Of a stretch of 64,000 nt of DNA, positions 43,875 to 57,234 are shown piece after piece. A model generated the notes under the pieces. The model made no database searches. It was given only the letters and a program-made list of their open reading frames with translations, and was not told where the DNA came from. Origin of the DNA: Gymnogyps californianus (lineage: Eukaryota > Chordata > Aves > Accipitriformes > Cathartidae); NCBI RefSeq assembly GCF_018139145.2, contig NC_059475.1, positions 10,464,437-10,528,436 on the forward strand, given 5' to 3'. The position numbers were made by a program, and so were the translations under genes. Numbering within the stretch: position 1 is the stretch's first letter; the number at the start of each line of letters is the position of its first letter.

Positions 43875-46800
43875 TACCTGACACTATAAATGAGGTATAC
43901 ACTGATAAGTGACAGATGCATCAGTAACATCAGGTAGGACAAGCGGCCATATAACCTCTTCCCTGACATTGGTGTGAAAAAAATATGAGTGAGACTACAG
44001 TCCTAACCTGTCTCCCTTCCCCAACTTTAGGTACTCTTGCCCCAGATATACATTTGCCAGAAAGCTCTGGTTATATACTATCTTCCAACAAGGTTCAAAA
44101 CATAACAACAGAGCAAGGTATAAAAGGAGAATTTGTCTGCTACATAGAAGACATTCATAAAAATTACATGGAATCAACTGCACATCTCTTACTAAATTGA
44201 TACATAACAGACATATGGTCCAAAATAAATCCAACAAATTACTTGATTTTTGGAGAGCACAGTGAATACATTTTAATATCTGATTTTAACATGGGAAAAA
44301 CATTTACAGTATTAGAGTGCTTAAAGAATATGCTATAAATCCATAAATACACCATCTCAGGCAAACAGTGGTGAGATGAATACTTGCATGCTTTTTCAGA
44401 AACATACTTAAGATAAAAATGTATTATGTTAGCATGGCTATGCTGCCAGTACAGTGTCTGTACTTCATATCACATCAAGAACAGGACATAAAAGGACAGC
44501 ACTCCAGGCACCTGCTAAATTCAGCACTGGAAGTCCAAAACTCTTGGTGTCATTGCACAGCCTATTTCACAGAGGGTACCACTGCCTTACAAGGAGGCGG
44601 AACTGAGTCCAAATGGTAGGCGATCAGAGATGAATGATTTGTCAAACTAGCTTATAAGTCCAGAAGAAGGAAGTCCAAAAGTAATCCATGTATTTGCTCT
44701 TGATCAGTCAATAGAGACCACCTTCCACTGTTACAGAAAACTGGCACATAACCACAGTCTGTTTGCTCTTGGCCAGCCTTGGTCTCCATGGCTAATTAAC
44801 TTATATTCAGGACCCAGGGAAAAATGCAGTCAGCATAGGGAGAACCAGAGAGCAGGTTCACAGCCCTCAGCTACTGGTTTAGACTGAGAGGTCAAGCCAG
44901 AAAAGAGGAGAGAACAATGACAAAGTAGCATGCTCATAAAGCTATTTATATTGTGCTAGAACTGTAGCAAGGTGGGTTTAAAAATCTTTGGGGGTACTTT
45001 CCAGGCTGAAATCTGGGTAGTGGGTTTTGGGCTTGTGAAAGATTGCGAGATTCACAGTCCCCACCTTTAAACATTGAAATAGAGACACAGAGAAAAAGAG
45101 AGCCAGAGAGGAAGACTGCAACAAAGTTAAAAACAGAACTTAGTCTTCTACTATCTTACCCTACCAGAGTAATGTCAGTGTGTGGAAAGCACAAGTAAAA
45201 TCAGCCCAAGCCCAAAGAGAAAGCGATTTCAGAGACATGGGGAAAGCTAAGCCAAACAGGATTACTGAACAATGACAGGATATTTCCTTTCTTTATAATT
45301 AAAATACAGCCAATAGCAGAATCAACTGCATTCATATTTATTCTTCTAGCTGCCCCACATTAATATGCATACAGTAGTCTTCATTGAAACTAAAGTAGGA
45401 AGTGTTGTGTTCTGTTTTCAGCTCTGCCATAAGATGGCAGAGCAACACCATTTCTGTCGTGGAGGTAGTTGTGCTACACCTAGTTTGATATTGCCTGGTA
45501 TAGTAAACATGTAGCCATGCAAGTAGCTGTAGAAATAAAAATCAATTGTTTCCCCTCTGTACTGCAAGACAGACTTCATTCAAATCCACTGAGATATCTG
45601 AAGTCATATAAGAAAGTTTAGTTCATAACCCTCTTAACAGACTTTGCAGAAGTAAATTTTAAACTGTTTTCATGATTACAAAGAAGGCTTACGGAAAACC
45701 AAGAAATCTGTGATGTTGTCTAATCATAATAAGCAACCATGTTATTCATAACGGTGACACACAGTCAGCACAAATCTTGCTGCACGATTTTTGTATGGCT
45801 TTTCCAGTTTTGTGTCTCATTCTCAATGTTGAGTGTACAGGGGACAGTAATTTGCAAACCCTTTCTGCCCCACAGCAAACCTAAATAGGATTCATCCTAG
45901 TACAGGTATATGCACCGATACAAAATCATCTGGGTTTAAGCTTTAGCTAGCTTAGAATTCTCAGGTTGAATTAATATGCCTGTTTTCTCACTTTCATAAC
46001 TAGCCTCCTGCCTCCAAGCAGCAAAGACTTAGCAAGCAGCTTCTATCAATGCAACCACCTGCAATATCTTCTGCCACAGGGGACTCACTGCTTAGGTATT
46101 ACCAGCCAGCAATGAAGCTACTAGTTCTCTCCTTTAGGGAAAGATGCAACATACGTTGTGCTACAGTAAATACCACACAGTAGGATGAAAGAGGGGAAGT
46201 AGAAAACTTTTCTATTGACACTGAGGGGATTCCCCCATCTCTGCAATGGTAGATGTAGCTCTAAATACAGAGTAGGAAATGAGAAGTCTGCCTTACAAAA
46301 TATTCAGTACTTTGAATGTGCAAACACAACTGTAGTCTTTGCAAAAACAATTGTGGCAAGAAGAGGAGGCAAAAAGAGCCAAAGCAAAAGAAGCTAAATA
46401 ATGGAGCTACTAAAAAATCCCATTGTTGTATGTAAGTAATGTGATCACACATATTGTAAAGAAGAGACATGGATGTAAAGCCATTCCATCACATGTCTTC
46501 TTTAGAAGGGATAAATTTCAACTGTCTCAGCAAGATTTGGCAAAGTTGACAGAGCTTGAGGATTTAGGTTAGTACTACCACATCTGCAATGACAGGCCGG
46601 AGCAAGCTCCAAGCAGCACATTGCAACACAATGATCATGAAGAGTCTTAATAGCTTAAGAAAATGAATTTAAAGGAGTTCCAGGGCCAATGTGAAACTTC
46701 ACTAGGTAGAAAACTGAACTATGCCACTGGTCAACTGTCTTGCAGCAATTCAGTCAAAAATTAGAGGCCTTTAACGAACATGACAGAACACTACAGAAAC

Positions 46801-49800
46801 CACATTATGCCCAAAGACAGGAAGTGGCTTTTGCCTTTCATCAGCAGATGCATGATATTCCACACAATCAGCATTAGTTGAAGCTGCTAAATTCTTTCCA
46901 CTCAGAACAACTGCAATACAGTCCACCTAAGCTAAATAGGCAAGTTTTAATGTCAGCCCTCTTTCTTCAAGAGACAATTATTTCTAACGTAGTGGTACGT
47001 GGCACTAGGAGACTGGTCAGTACCTTTATTCATGGCTCAAAAAGACATGTGAATTCAACCAATACAGAGATAGTGTTAAATTAAAATGAACAAGCTTTAT
47101 TCTTAAGTTGATGTAAACAGGAGATAGAACTAAACCACGTACAAATTCTGTACATGCTTGATTTAAGACTTCATTGCCATGGGGGTCGGCCACATAGTTG
47201 TGAGCAGCACTGTGCTGATCATGCAAGGTCTCTGGCCAGTTCTGAAAAAAAAACCCAAAAAACCCAAACAAAAAACCCCCACCAAACTAGACAGCAAATA
47301 CTAACTCCCTACAGAAAAACAGCTGAAACATACTGAATAGCAGTGTTTCTTTCACAACTTTGTGCACAATGCAACCCTTTTTATGTAGGAAAGTGCCATG
47401 TCAAGCCCTCGGAACATTGTGGTTCACAAATACTGCAGAATACTGTAGTTTTGTGCCACTCTGTGCTAGTTTATATTGAATTAGTACACATCACTTGCTG
47501 CACTGTTCCTTGCCCTAATGTAATATGCATGGGGTTGCATCACTAATTCATGATTTAGGAACTCTCTACCTTCTCTAGAGCAAAGGTCAGGAGTAAGCTA
47601 GTTTTTGATATCTTCTCATGCAAAAAAAGCCCCAACATACAAAGCTTGAGTGGTACATGTGTGTATGGACAGATGGATGAAAGGAAATTGGGTAGGATAG
47701 ATAAATCTGCAACCCAAATACAGCAAACTTCAGTGAGGCACATCTTAACCTCCAGAGTAACCTACCAAAAAAAAACCAAAAACCCAAAACCAAACCAAAA
47801 AACTCCACGCTTCCGGAAGCTGAAATCACGTGTGGTGTTGAGAACAGGAGATGTATCAGGGCTGTGGACTAACATCACAAGCCAATGGAAGCACTGCCAT
47901 TGACATTCAAGGTCTTAACAGGCAACTCCTTCAGTTTAGCAGCTTCTGCATCTTTTGCATGCTTTTCTCCACCAAGATGAACAGAGCCATTTTCTTTCTG
48001 CACTGCATTTCTACCTGCAATGTTAGAGGTCCTCCATGGGCCTGGTATAGTCTTTGGAATCCTGAACTGTTCCCAGGTAGCAAGAAAGCAAACCAAAAGG
48101 TTTCTGCAGCTTCAGAGCCTCTCTCAACTTGCAGGAAGGATGCCAGATTTAGGACTATGAAAAGTTAATAGTTCAAGTAGTCTCCAATATTGCCATTGTT
48201 ACAGGCAGGAAAGAATCATGCAAGAAACTAGTGGTTACTTAAAAGGTGTGTTCAGTGTGAGTCATTTTTCAAACACCAGATAAATTAGAGGTTAACACTG
48301 TAGTGCCACAAAGCCTATCCTATGGACCAGGATTCAACACTGAGCACAAGAAGCTTCTGGTTACTCTCAGATTTTCTGTGCTTTCACAGCCTTTATCACT
48401 TGTGAGCTGTGTTTAGCCAGGGTTCTCCTACTTTCTAGATTAAGTTAAAAATAAAGTTGACATGCACAAAGCAACTGTCTAGACTTCATAAATGTGGAAA
48501 AACCTTGACAACAGAATTTGGGTACTCTTTGGCTTCAAACTTCTTAAAATTGAGTTGTTTTGGTTTTTTTTTTTTAGTTACACTCATTCATTCCTCATTC
48601 TGAAATAGCTGATTTGTTGTACAAAATTCTATTATTAAGTGATACAATTAAATAAACAAAACCAGAATTTCATTTCTCAATTAACACTGCATGAGTGGCC
48701 ACTGCAAAGGTCAGAATAGCAGAATGGCTATTACTTAAAACCAGAGAGAATTAAAAAAAACCAAAATAAATTCAGAACCTCTGAAATGCCACTCTTCTGT
48801 TGCACATTTTACACGTGTTTCTGACCATTTGGACACCCAGAAACTTCACCATCTAAAACTCGCTGAGTTCAGCTGAGGCTAATAATCTTGACTTCTTGGC
48901 AGAACTGAGACCAGAAGAAGCTCCATTTTGCCATGGCTAAATTGCTACTGGCACCCAAACCTCCCAGCAAGCACTGCAGTCTTCACTAGTGTAAAGCTCT
49001 CTACTATAGAGAGCTTATGATTCTTGAAGTAAAACATGCTGCTTTTAGAATTAAAGTTTGTTGGCTATCAAATCATCTGCTGCAGTGTAGCTTTAATTGG
49101 CCAAACTCAGACAGCATCTGAGCTGGGTTGTTTGCCTGTTTAGACATTTTTCCCCTCTCAGGAAAATTCTCTTTAATCAGAACAATCTTCTTCCTCAACA
49201 AAACGTTCAGTGTGTGTGTGCACAAGAATCCTTGGAAAGAGTTGTTTTTGCCATGCAAAGTATCCTTGATGCAATATCTGTTTCAAGCCCCCCCAGAAGA
49301 CTCACTTCGCTCTGTCAGTTTGCGCTCCTGCAGTTGAGATCAATGGCAGCAAAATCAGGCCTGGCCTGTTTGCCAAGTTCCACCCTGAAGGGCTTCAGGC
49401 TGCAGACCCAGAGTTCACTATGGAAACACCCGCAGCCTCCTAACAACAGGGGCTCTGAGCGATGGTGCAGGAATGTGAGCAACTTGGAGCTGGTCATCAG
49501 AATTTCCTCTCTTTCCTATCTCTGCACGCAGAGCATTCAGGGCAGCGCCAACAGTGACAGCGTGCAGCATTTCCATGTAACAAGAGAGATAAATAGGTGT
49601 GTGAAACAAAAGATTAGATATCTGTCTCGAGGCATCTAACCACAATTATATTACACAAGTGAAGTTAGACAACAGGCTAACAGCAGCCCCTGCAGTAGTA
49701 ACACTGTATTTGTCAGAAGGCACAGTTAAGTTTTCAAAAACAGAGCACACAATAATAGCCATCAACACGCACCCTATCTATTTATCACTGCTTACCTAAC

Positions 49801-50630
49801 AGTCTGCGTGCAACAACAGTTCATTGTATGATCCCTGTTTTAAAACCTCCTCTTTTGGCTTGCTCTCTGTAGTCAAATGAATTGTCAGTCCATAAACTCA
49901 CTGAAGCAACAGCATCTGCAATATTGTTATTAATGGTGTATCAGCACTTTCACTCAACCACTGCTTAGCTGTGCATTCAAGTTCGCTCTAAAAATTAACT
50001 CTAGAACACAGCTCCTACAGAGCTGTAGAAAAAGTAAAACTAAAATGATGTTTTTTCCCCCCTCAGATGTGTGCAGTTACAATCTCCCAGGTTTTTTTCA
50101 TTAACTGGCAGGAGGAAAGTGCCTTTTATGGAATGCAACTGAACTTGCTCCTCTTCTTTCACCTTTCCATTTATTGCTACCTGCTCAAGCATGTGCGGAG
50201 TGTTTTTAAGACTGATACCGTGTCTCTGCAAGTTCATTTACCAGCCATCAAGCTTTCAAACCCAATAGTAAACAAACTAGAGCCTACACATCTTAATGCA
50301 GTCATAAAAATCGTTCTTAAGACATAGTTTTTAATTTTTCAGTCTCTTTATTAATCCTTTCTATTCAAAACTCAATTGTTCTGAAGCAGAACTTGTCAAC
50401 AATACATGCACCAGCTTCTCTATGTACAGTAACTAATAACTTAACAAAGACAGAACTGTAAGGCTCCAAACTGCATACTGCATTTAATATACCTATAATG
50501 ATGAAATGGACATGATAAACCTTTCAGTTCCGTAAAGCAATGAAAATCCTCTCATACACCTTGCACTGCAAGCATTTTAAGGTTTTGCTACAAAGATTGA
50601 CATTGAAAAGCCATTCATACATTTGTGTAC

Positions 50631-50660
50631 ATATATGTGTGTGTATACACACACGTATAT
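50631..50660. repeat. near-perfect palindrome of alternating TG/CA
   Basis: ATATATGTGTGTG followed by TATACACACACGTATAT. The sequence is close to its own reverse complement around a central GTATAC and could form a cruciform. Probably a simple-repeat by-product. Confidence 0.75.
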
Positions 50661-52378
50661 GCTTGTAGAGTTTACACAAAAAATAAGCAAATCATGTAAT
50701 TTGGAGAGGATGATTTTTTTATTTGGAAATACTTAAGGTGGGGCTAGTATTTTAATCTTCTATTCAATAATGACATAGAAAATGTTTAATTCTATTACAA
50801 TGAGAACTGTCTGCTTAAATATCACAATATAGCAGGTATTATCTGTACAGTGTCAAACTTCAATTGATTTGAAAAGTATTGTCTGTATAGATTATTTACT
50901 TCAGTACTTTTTAAAACGCCATATTGGTAGACATGCACCACTTACAAACAGTCTCCTGAGGCAAGCCTCTTTCCTAAAGAAGTTAATAGCCAGAGAGAGA
51001 TCTGGGCTCTGTGTTTCTTAGTTTCCAACAAAGAACTAATCTTCAGTCATTCTTTTCTAAAGAAAGAGGTGAAAAAACAGGAGTGTCAGAAAATCTGCTA
51101 TGATAATGTTACGATCAGAGTACATAAAAAGAGTAATTGTGTGTCACTTCTTCAGAACACTGAATATTGCTTTTCTAGTAAGCTTACTAATGCACACAGT
51201 TCAAAATGTTAGTGCAGTTAAATCTAAGCAGAACTTACCAATTAACAACACATGTATTCAAATTACTTTAGCTCCAAGACATCCCAGACAGTGGCCAGGA
51301 GTCTGTTATTCAAAACCTGCAAGACAATCAACATTTCAGTTACAGCCTTTGTACCTTCCATCTTTCCTCAGATACTTCATTTTGGCAGAACAGAAGTAAA
51401 CAGCCCGAGAGACATCATCCTACAGCAATTTTACCAATCAACTATAGCTAACTCCTGCAGGAGCAAAATTCAGTATTTGCAATAACTTAGGAAGAGTGTT
51501 TACTTTCAAAACACAATCTCTAAAGCAGTTATACTTTCCACTGTAAAGAAAAGGACAACAGCAGAAATATTTTAAGAGCAGTGATTCATCATCCACCTTC
51601 TATTTTAACTCTCATTTTCCACTTCTCTTTCAGACAGGTGCAAACACTATGACAAGCTATGCAAGTTTTAATTAATCCAGTTGTATAAAATTTGACACTT
51701 TTTTTACCACTTTCCCATTTCTTTTATGCACATGTACTTCTTGCTTTCAAAAGGCAGCAGGGCAGAAAGTTTTAGATGAGTCTCAAGAAGTAACTTCTGC
51801 AATAAGGATGAAATGTTTCTTCCCATCTTCGTCGAGACACTGGTGACAACCCATGCGCCCCCCACTTCAGTTCTGGTGCCCCCTGATAAATCATAAGCTT
51901 GTCAAATCTATTAACATTTTAGGATCTATCATTGGTGTATACTTCAAAAGCCTCCTTTAGAAGCTCACCAGTGGACACAAGCTTAAAAGTATTTCATTCT
52001 ATAGCGTAGCATCAGTCAGCAGCCCCAAAGAATTTCAAATAATGCTGTATCCGGACCAGCTTCATGTCTTCTCAGACCAAACAGTGCTCTTCCATAGAGC
52101 CAGCATGAAGACCATGCCATCAACACAGCAAAAGGACTTAAGAACGTACTGGACTAGTGCAGTTTTGACGCAAGCCAAGCGCCCAACAGATGGCACAAGT
52201 TAGCACAGGCATTCTATATTTAGCCTTCTTGTAAAGCAGTTATGTTTTGAAAATAGTAATCGTTAAGTGTTTCCTCTCTCAGTTCCAAAAGGAGCCACAG
52301 ATAGAACAGCAAATCAGAAGTCATGAACAAAAACAGAAGAGAAGAGGAAAGACTGGCAATATATATTGCCTTTTATAC

Positions 52379-52418
52379 ATGTGTACATGTTTATGGAGAT
52401 TATGAGACATGTACACAT
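52379..52418. repeat. 12-bp perfect inverted repeat, 16-base loop
   Basis: ATGTGTACATGT at 52379-52390 and its exact reverse complement ACATGTACACAT at 52407-52418. Each arm also contains the palindromes TGTACA and ACATGT. No terminator or transposon end is evident next to it. Confidence 0.85.
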
Positions 52419-55400
52419 TAAACACTTTGGAAATTTTTCAAATTATTATGCAATGCTTGCAAGTTACTATGTATGTTCATAATGTGATTAATACTTTAAA
52501 GAAACTTGAGGACTCAAATCTGCTGTGGATATACCTGTTCTAAATAGAATTCTGTCAAAAAAGACTATTTCCAGGGAACATAAAACCAGCAATAAACCAG
52601 AAGGCTGGACAACAGAAGCCATGTGCACTGTATATATAGTTTGACAAGTCCTATAAAATCCAGCAATTAATAGACAGCATAGTATTACAGATAGCTGGAA
52701 GGAAAAAAAGTAAAAACACTAGTAGTTTTTCACTTCACACATTTTACATTTAAAAAAAAAAAAAAAATCACTTTTTTACCTTACAAGTTGGAGTGCTGAC
52801 TATGAGCACACGAAATCACATCGATGTTTTCCTGGTGAGCTATGTCTAGGAATTTGCACTAGCCTCCCAAGCTACCCAGGCTAAGGATACCGAAGTACTG
52901 AGAAGACATAAAGCATTACACAAAGGAAGCTATCTGCCATGTATTTAGTAGGACATTCAAGCAGTTCTACAAAACCCAGAAACTCTGAAACGTATTTGAA
53001 CGCCTGCTAACACACTATATACGCTCCAACAGAAAAAAGAAAAATTGCTGCCTGCTATCAAAAGAACTACAGCAGCAAAAGGCCTGCAGTTGAGGACAAA
53101 TGCTTTAATTAAACACAGTGAAGCAGGGGAAGCAAGCAGTCCCTCTGGAAGCAAGCATTTACAAGTCAGCACGGAGGGGCACACGGATGATGTGGAAAAG
53201 ATGAACAGGTAGAGCAGCAAGTTCACTGTGGGTCAGTTCAAATAAGCCACCATTCAGAGGAACCTCTGAGCCTTTTCTGTTCTCTCCTTATGGAAATTGC
53301 TCATTTGTACTTTTCTCTTACCTGAAGTCTGTGTCCATCTCCATCTGTGACTAATTTCCTAAGGAATCCTATGAACCTACTGCTGCTGAAGAAAACAAGT
53401 AAAAGCTTCTAGAAGAGCGATCGAGAAGATGCAGCAGCAATCAACCCTGAAAATCCCACAAAAGGAACTGGAGACAAATTGGGCAGGAAGACTAACAGCA
53501 GGTGCTCTCAGTTTCAGGTGGTGGCAGCCCATTCTTCCAGCATCACCTGAGGCCCAAGTGAGCTTGTTCTTCTACTGCAAAGCCCCAAGCAGTTAATGTG
53601 CAACACCTCTGTCTTTTTGCAACACCACATGCTAATAACTACCTGTTCTAAACTCTCCCACTTGGGTTTCTAAGAAGGTGAGCTTAAAATAGGAGCCACC
53701 CAATGTTTCATAGGTGGGAAGAGGAATTAAGAGAAAGATGACCTGTAAGCAGATTTCATGCTTTAAAGATTATAATCATTCATCAAGATGCAAGTCATCA
53801 TCTTCACTTGTCATGTTTTAATAGCTAACAGAAAATGCAAAAAACATTCTGATGTGGTGACACCACCACCTCAGGAGTTAGAAAGGCTATTAAGTATGCA
53901 GGTGACATTGGCTTTCCACTTAGCATGGTTTTTCTGGATTTTTTTTTTTTTTTAAAGTGCCTGAAGAGATGGCCCTTTCAGGCAAGCTATCTTACCATGC
54001 CACCACATATCCAACTTACCCTAAAAGATGCCTGACATAAAAAGGTTAATTGCTAAACCTGCATGCCAAGCACCTGTAAAGCTACCATGAGTGAAGGGAG
54101 CATCTGTTTCCAGATTCCTCATTCAGCTTCTATGCCAGCTACACTGATCACTGCTGGCACCCAGGGTAATAACTCCTGACATTTCAACAAAAGACAAACA
54201 AGAAGCACAAAACCCAAGAGTTTCCAACAGAATGACTAAAGTGACAAGACTGCATTTAATTCTCAAAGAAAGAAAGAAAGAAGTGCCAAGAAGAACTGGC
54301 TGATTTTTTTGCACTCCTTTGCTTACAAAAGTTGCAGTAAAGTTCTAATTAGAAGCAAGGTTATTTGATAGCTATTAGCACAACCTTTAAAGAGAAAAGC
54401 ACCAACTGCTTCTATATTCTGTGGCTCTGAGTTTTCCCAGTACTTTTCTTTCTGTCAAGTCTGATTAAAAAATTTTAGCTCATGAATTCAGACATAACTA
54501 GTATTTCCTGCCAGTGGTTTAACTCGTATCAGTACTGTCCTCTTTCTCTACAGTAAGAGTGGAGACTGATACAACAGTAAGACTACTTAACATTTAAAAA
54601 AATGGAACTGTTCTCTGTCTCTAACCAGAGAGGACTGCTACAAGGAAAGCTTCACAGAATACTATTGGAGTCTAAGTCCCTAAAATATCTTCAGCCACCT
54701 AATGTTCTGTTGAATTTCAAGTCACACTTCATGCTCTTTGAACTCATATATAGGTGCTAAGCACCTATAGGCTCTCAAATGCAGAAACGACATGGAATGC
54801 AGAAACCAGCACAGAAGTAGCTAATTCATCCAGAAGATGACTTACTAGGCTAAGTGCAGCACATTCCTATTAAAAATAGATAGACTTGGTTTTAAATTAG
54901 AGTCACAAAGAGTGGAAGTTACCTTGCATGTTTTTCTTTCCAAATCAAATATTTAACAGAGGAAAACCACAGGTGTCACTGACAAGGAAAGACTAGTCGT
55001 GGCTTAAAACCACACACATGGATTGAAAAGTAGTGAGACATGTTCTGCTAAGTAACCTTGTAAGTGCATAATTTAGATTGATGCGTGTTGTCACAGGAGA
55101 ATTAGAAGCCTTTCATTTGTTTCCAAGAATTGGAATTTAATGTTCTTAAAAACCAAAGTGGCCGTTTCCCTGATATCTACAGTGCCTGGCATTAATAAAG
55201 TGGTTATAACCAAAAGCATACAATCTTTTTGTCTCAAGAGGCCTAGCGCTACAACTACAGTCAGTTGAGTGGGTGGCAAGAGCAGAGGAACCAATGGTAG
55301 CATCTGGGTGGAGGAGGAAAACAAAGGAGCCAACAGTTTTTAAGAGTTTGTTTGCTCAGTGCAAACTAACCTGCCATAAAATACTCCAAACATACCAGAT

Positions 55401-57234
55401 CTTACTGAAGCATAGTTAAATCCAGAGTTCTGGTCTTCCTTTTAAAAAAGCCCCTTCAGCAAGGGGAGATTAAACCTAAGACCCAAACATGGAAGCAGCC
55501 TACTGGATTGTCACTCCTGCAACATGATACAGAGGAAAAAGGTGATTATTATGAGTCCTACATTAGATCGTGTTAAGTAGGTGATTAGAGACAAGTGCTC
55601 TGCCAGCAAACAAACAGAATGCCAGAGGAAATCAGTTCATGGGTTCTCCACTGTTGTATTTGGAAGAGAGCTCTTTCACTTGCAGGCTTGGAGAAGGTTG
55701 TGTTAACAGTCAGAATAGCATATGTTGTTAATTCACAGTTACTCAGTGAAAGCGCAACAGCTTCAGGAGGATTGTGCTGCTCTGACCTGAAGCAGACTTG
55801 AATCCTTACCCTAGTTACTAGGCACAAGACTGTGAAAGTATGTGCTGTGTGCTTTATGCAAGAAGTAGCAGGTCTCTGACCTAAATTGGGAGAGCCTTTA
55901 TGAAACAGGAAAGGTAAGATGCATTTGAAAGATACAGGCAAACAAAAAACAACTAGTTTCTCTCAAAGTAGAAGTAACTTCACACAATTGGAGAATTATA
56001 CTTAACTATTAACTTAAGCACAACTGAAAAATTAAGCATATCAACTAAAAAGTCCTTGAAGGAACATGAAGCAAGAAATTGTACAGCACAGCAAGTGGAT
56101 TAGGAAATTTCCGTTCTTCCTGCTAAGGACTTATGGTAGCTATCAAGTCCTCTTGTTCTAGCCTATGCAATTTGTTCAAAATTAATTACCTCCTTGAAGT
56201 ACAAGAAATATTTTAAAGCCTATTCAAACAGATTGGGAGTCTGTTCATAGGAGTGACTAACATGTATTTGTGGGACACACTGCTGCGCTTTATGCCATGT
56301 AAATAACTTAACTTGCAAGAAGATTTCTATCCTGTAAATTGCAAAGAAAACCTCATCTTCCACAGACTCCACAAACTTTCATACGCTGTCAGCAATATTC
56401 CAAACATCTCTTTAGCTGCTGTCCCTCTCCAAACTGAATCTGAATCTTTAAGTTGAATAAGCACTGTCCTAGGAGAGTACATTAAGTGAGAAGTGCCGGA
56501 TGACAGGCTTGCCCACTTACTTAGACTCAGAGTTAACTTCTTGTCTGATTTATCTCTTTGGACCACAAGCTTTATATACAATGCAGATCATGAGCCACAT
56601 GACACAACACAGTGTCACTGCAGCCTCAATTCCACATACATACTAACATAAGAACAAATATTAACAGTATTCAGCCTGCTCCAATAATTTAGCCATTTCC
56701 TTTCATTTCCACAGGTCTTTCTCTCCCCACTGCACAATGTGACTGCTTTTAAGTCCCTGCTTATTTTAAGCATTTGCCTTATGATTCTGAATCATACTGA
56801 GAAAACTGTGTAATAGAGGAAATCAAGCCTCCTGACTTCAGATTCTTGAATTCCATCCAAGTTAGGTGCCTAAAACAGTAAGTGTAACTATTTGTGTCCC
56901 TAGACATGCAGTTCTGGGATAATTTCATCAGGAATGAAGGAAAGGATGAGCTATCGAGTTTCATAAGGATAAAAATATTCAACTATATGATGCTGGCTTG
57001 AATCTGGATTAAGGCTGACATGATACATAATAGTGGCTAAGTACTGAATCATTTTCACTTAACTGGTAAATCAGGTATTTGTTGATTAAAACAAGAATAT
57101 CACAACTACTTTCTGACACCCCTGGTGGTAGACTGAATTGCTGTTTCTACAGCAGAGATAGGGCATACACAGAGGATGTAGTGGAAACTCCTACCATATG
57201 AGGCAAGGGCAATTTAAGATTTCATGTTCTTTCT

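Larger units (their letters stand above)
36745..57234. other. 20-kb gene-poor region
   Basis: AT-rich DNA between the OVCH2 promoter and the LTR. I found no exon with recognisable protein similarity on either strand. It holds simple repeats and inverted repeats listed separately. The longest open frame is 49097-49639 (+, 180 codons), with no recognised domain. Confidence 0.5.

Noticed and set aside
47026..48168. Cluster of overlapping 60-105-codon frames
   Set aside because: AT-rich intergenic DNA with A-rich simple sequence; no frame dominates and none is recognised.
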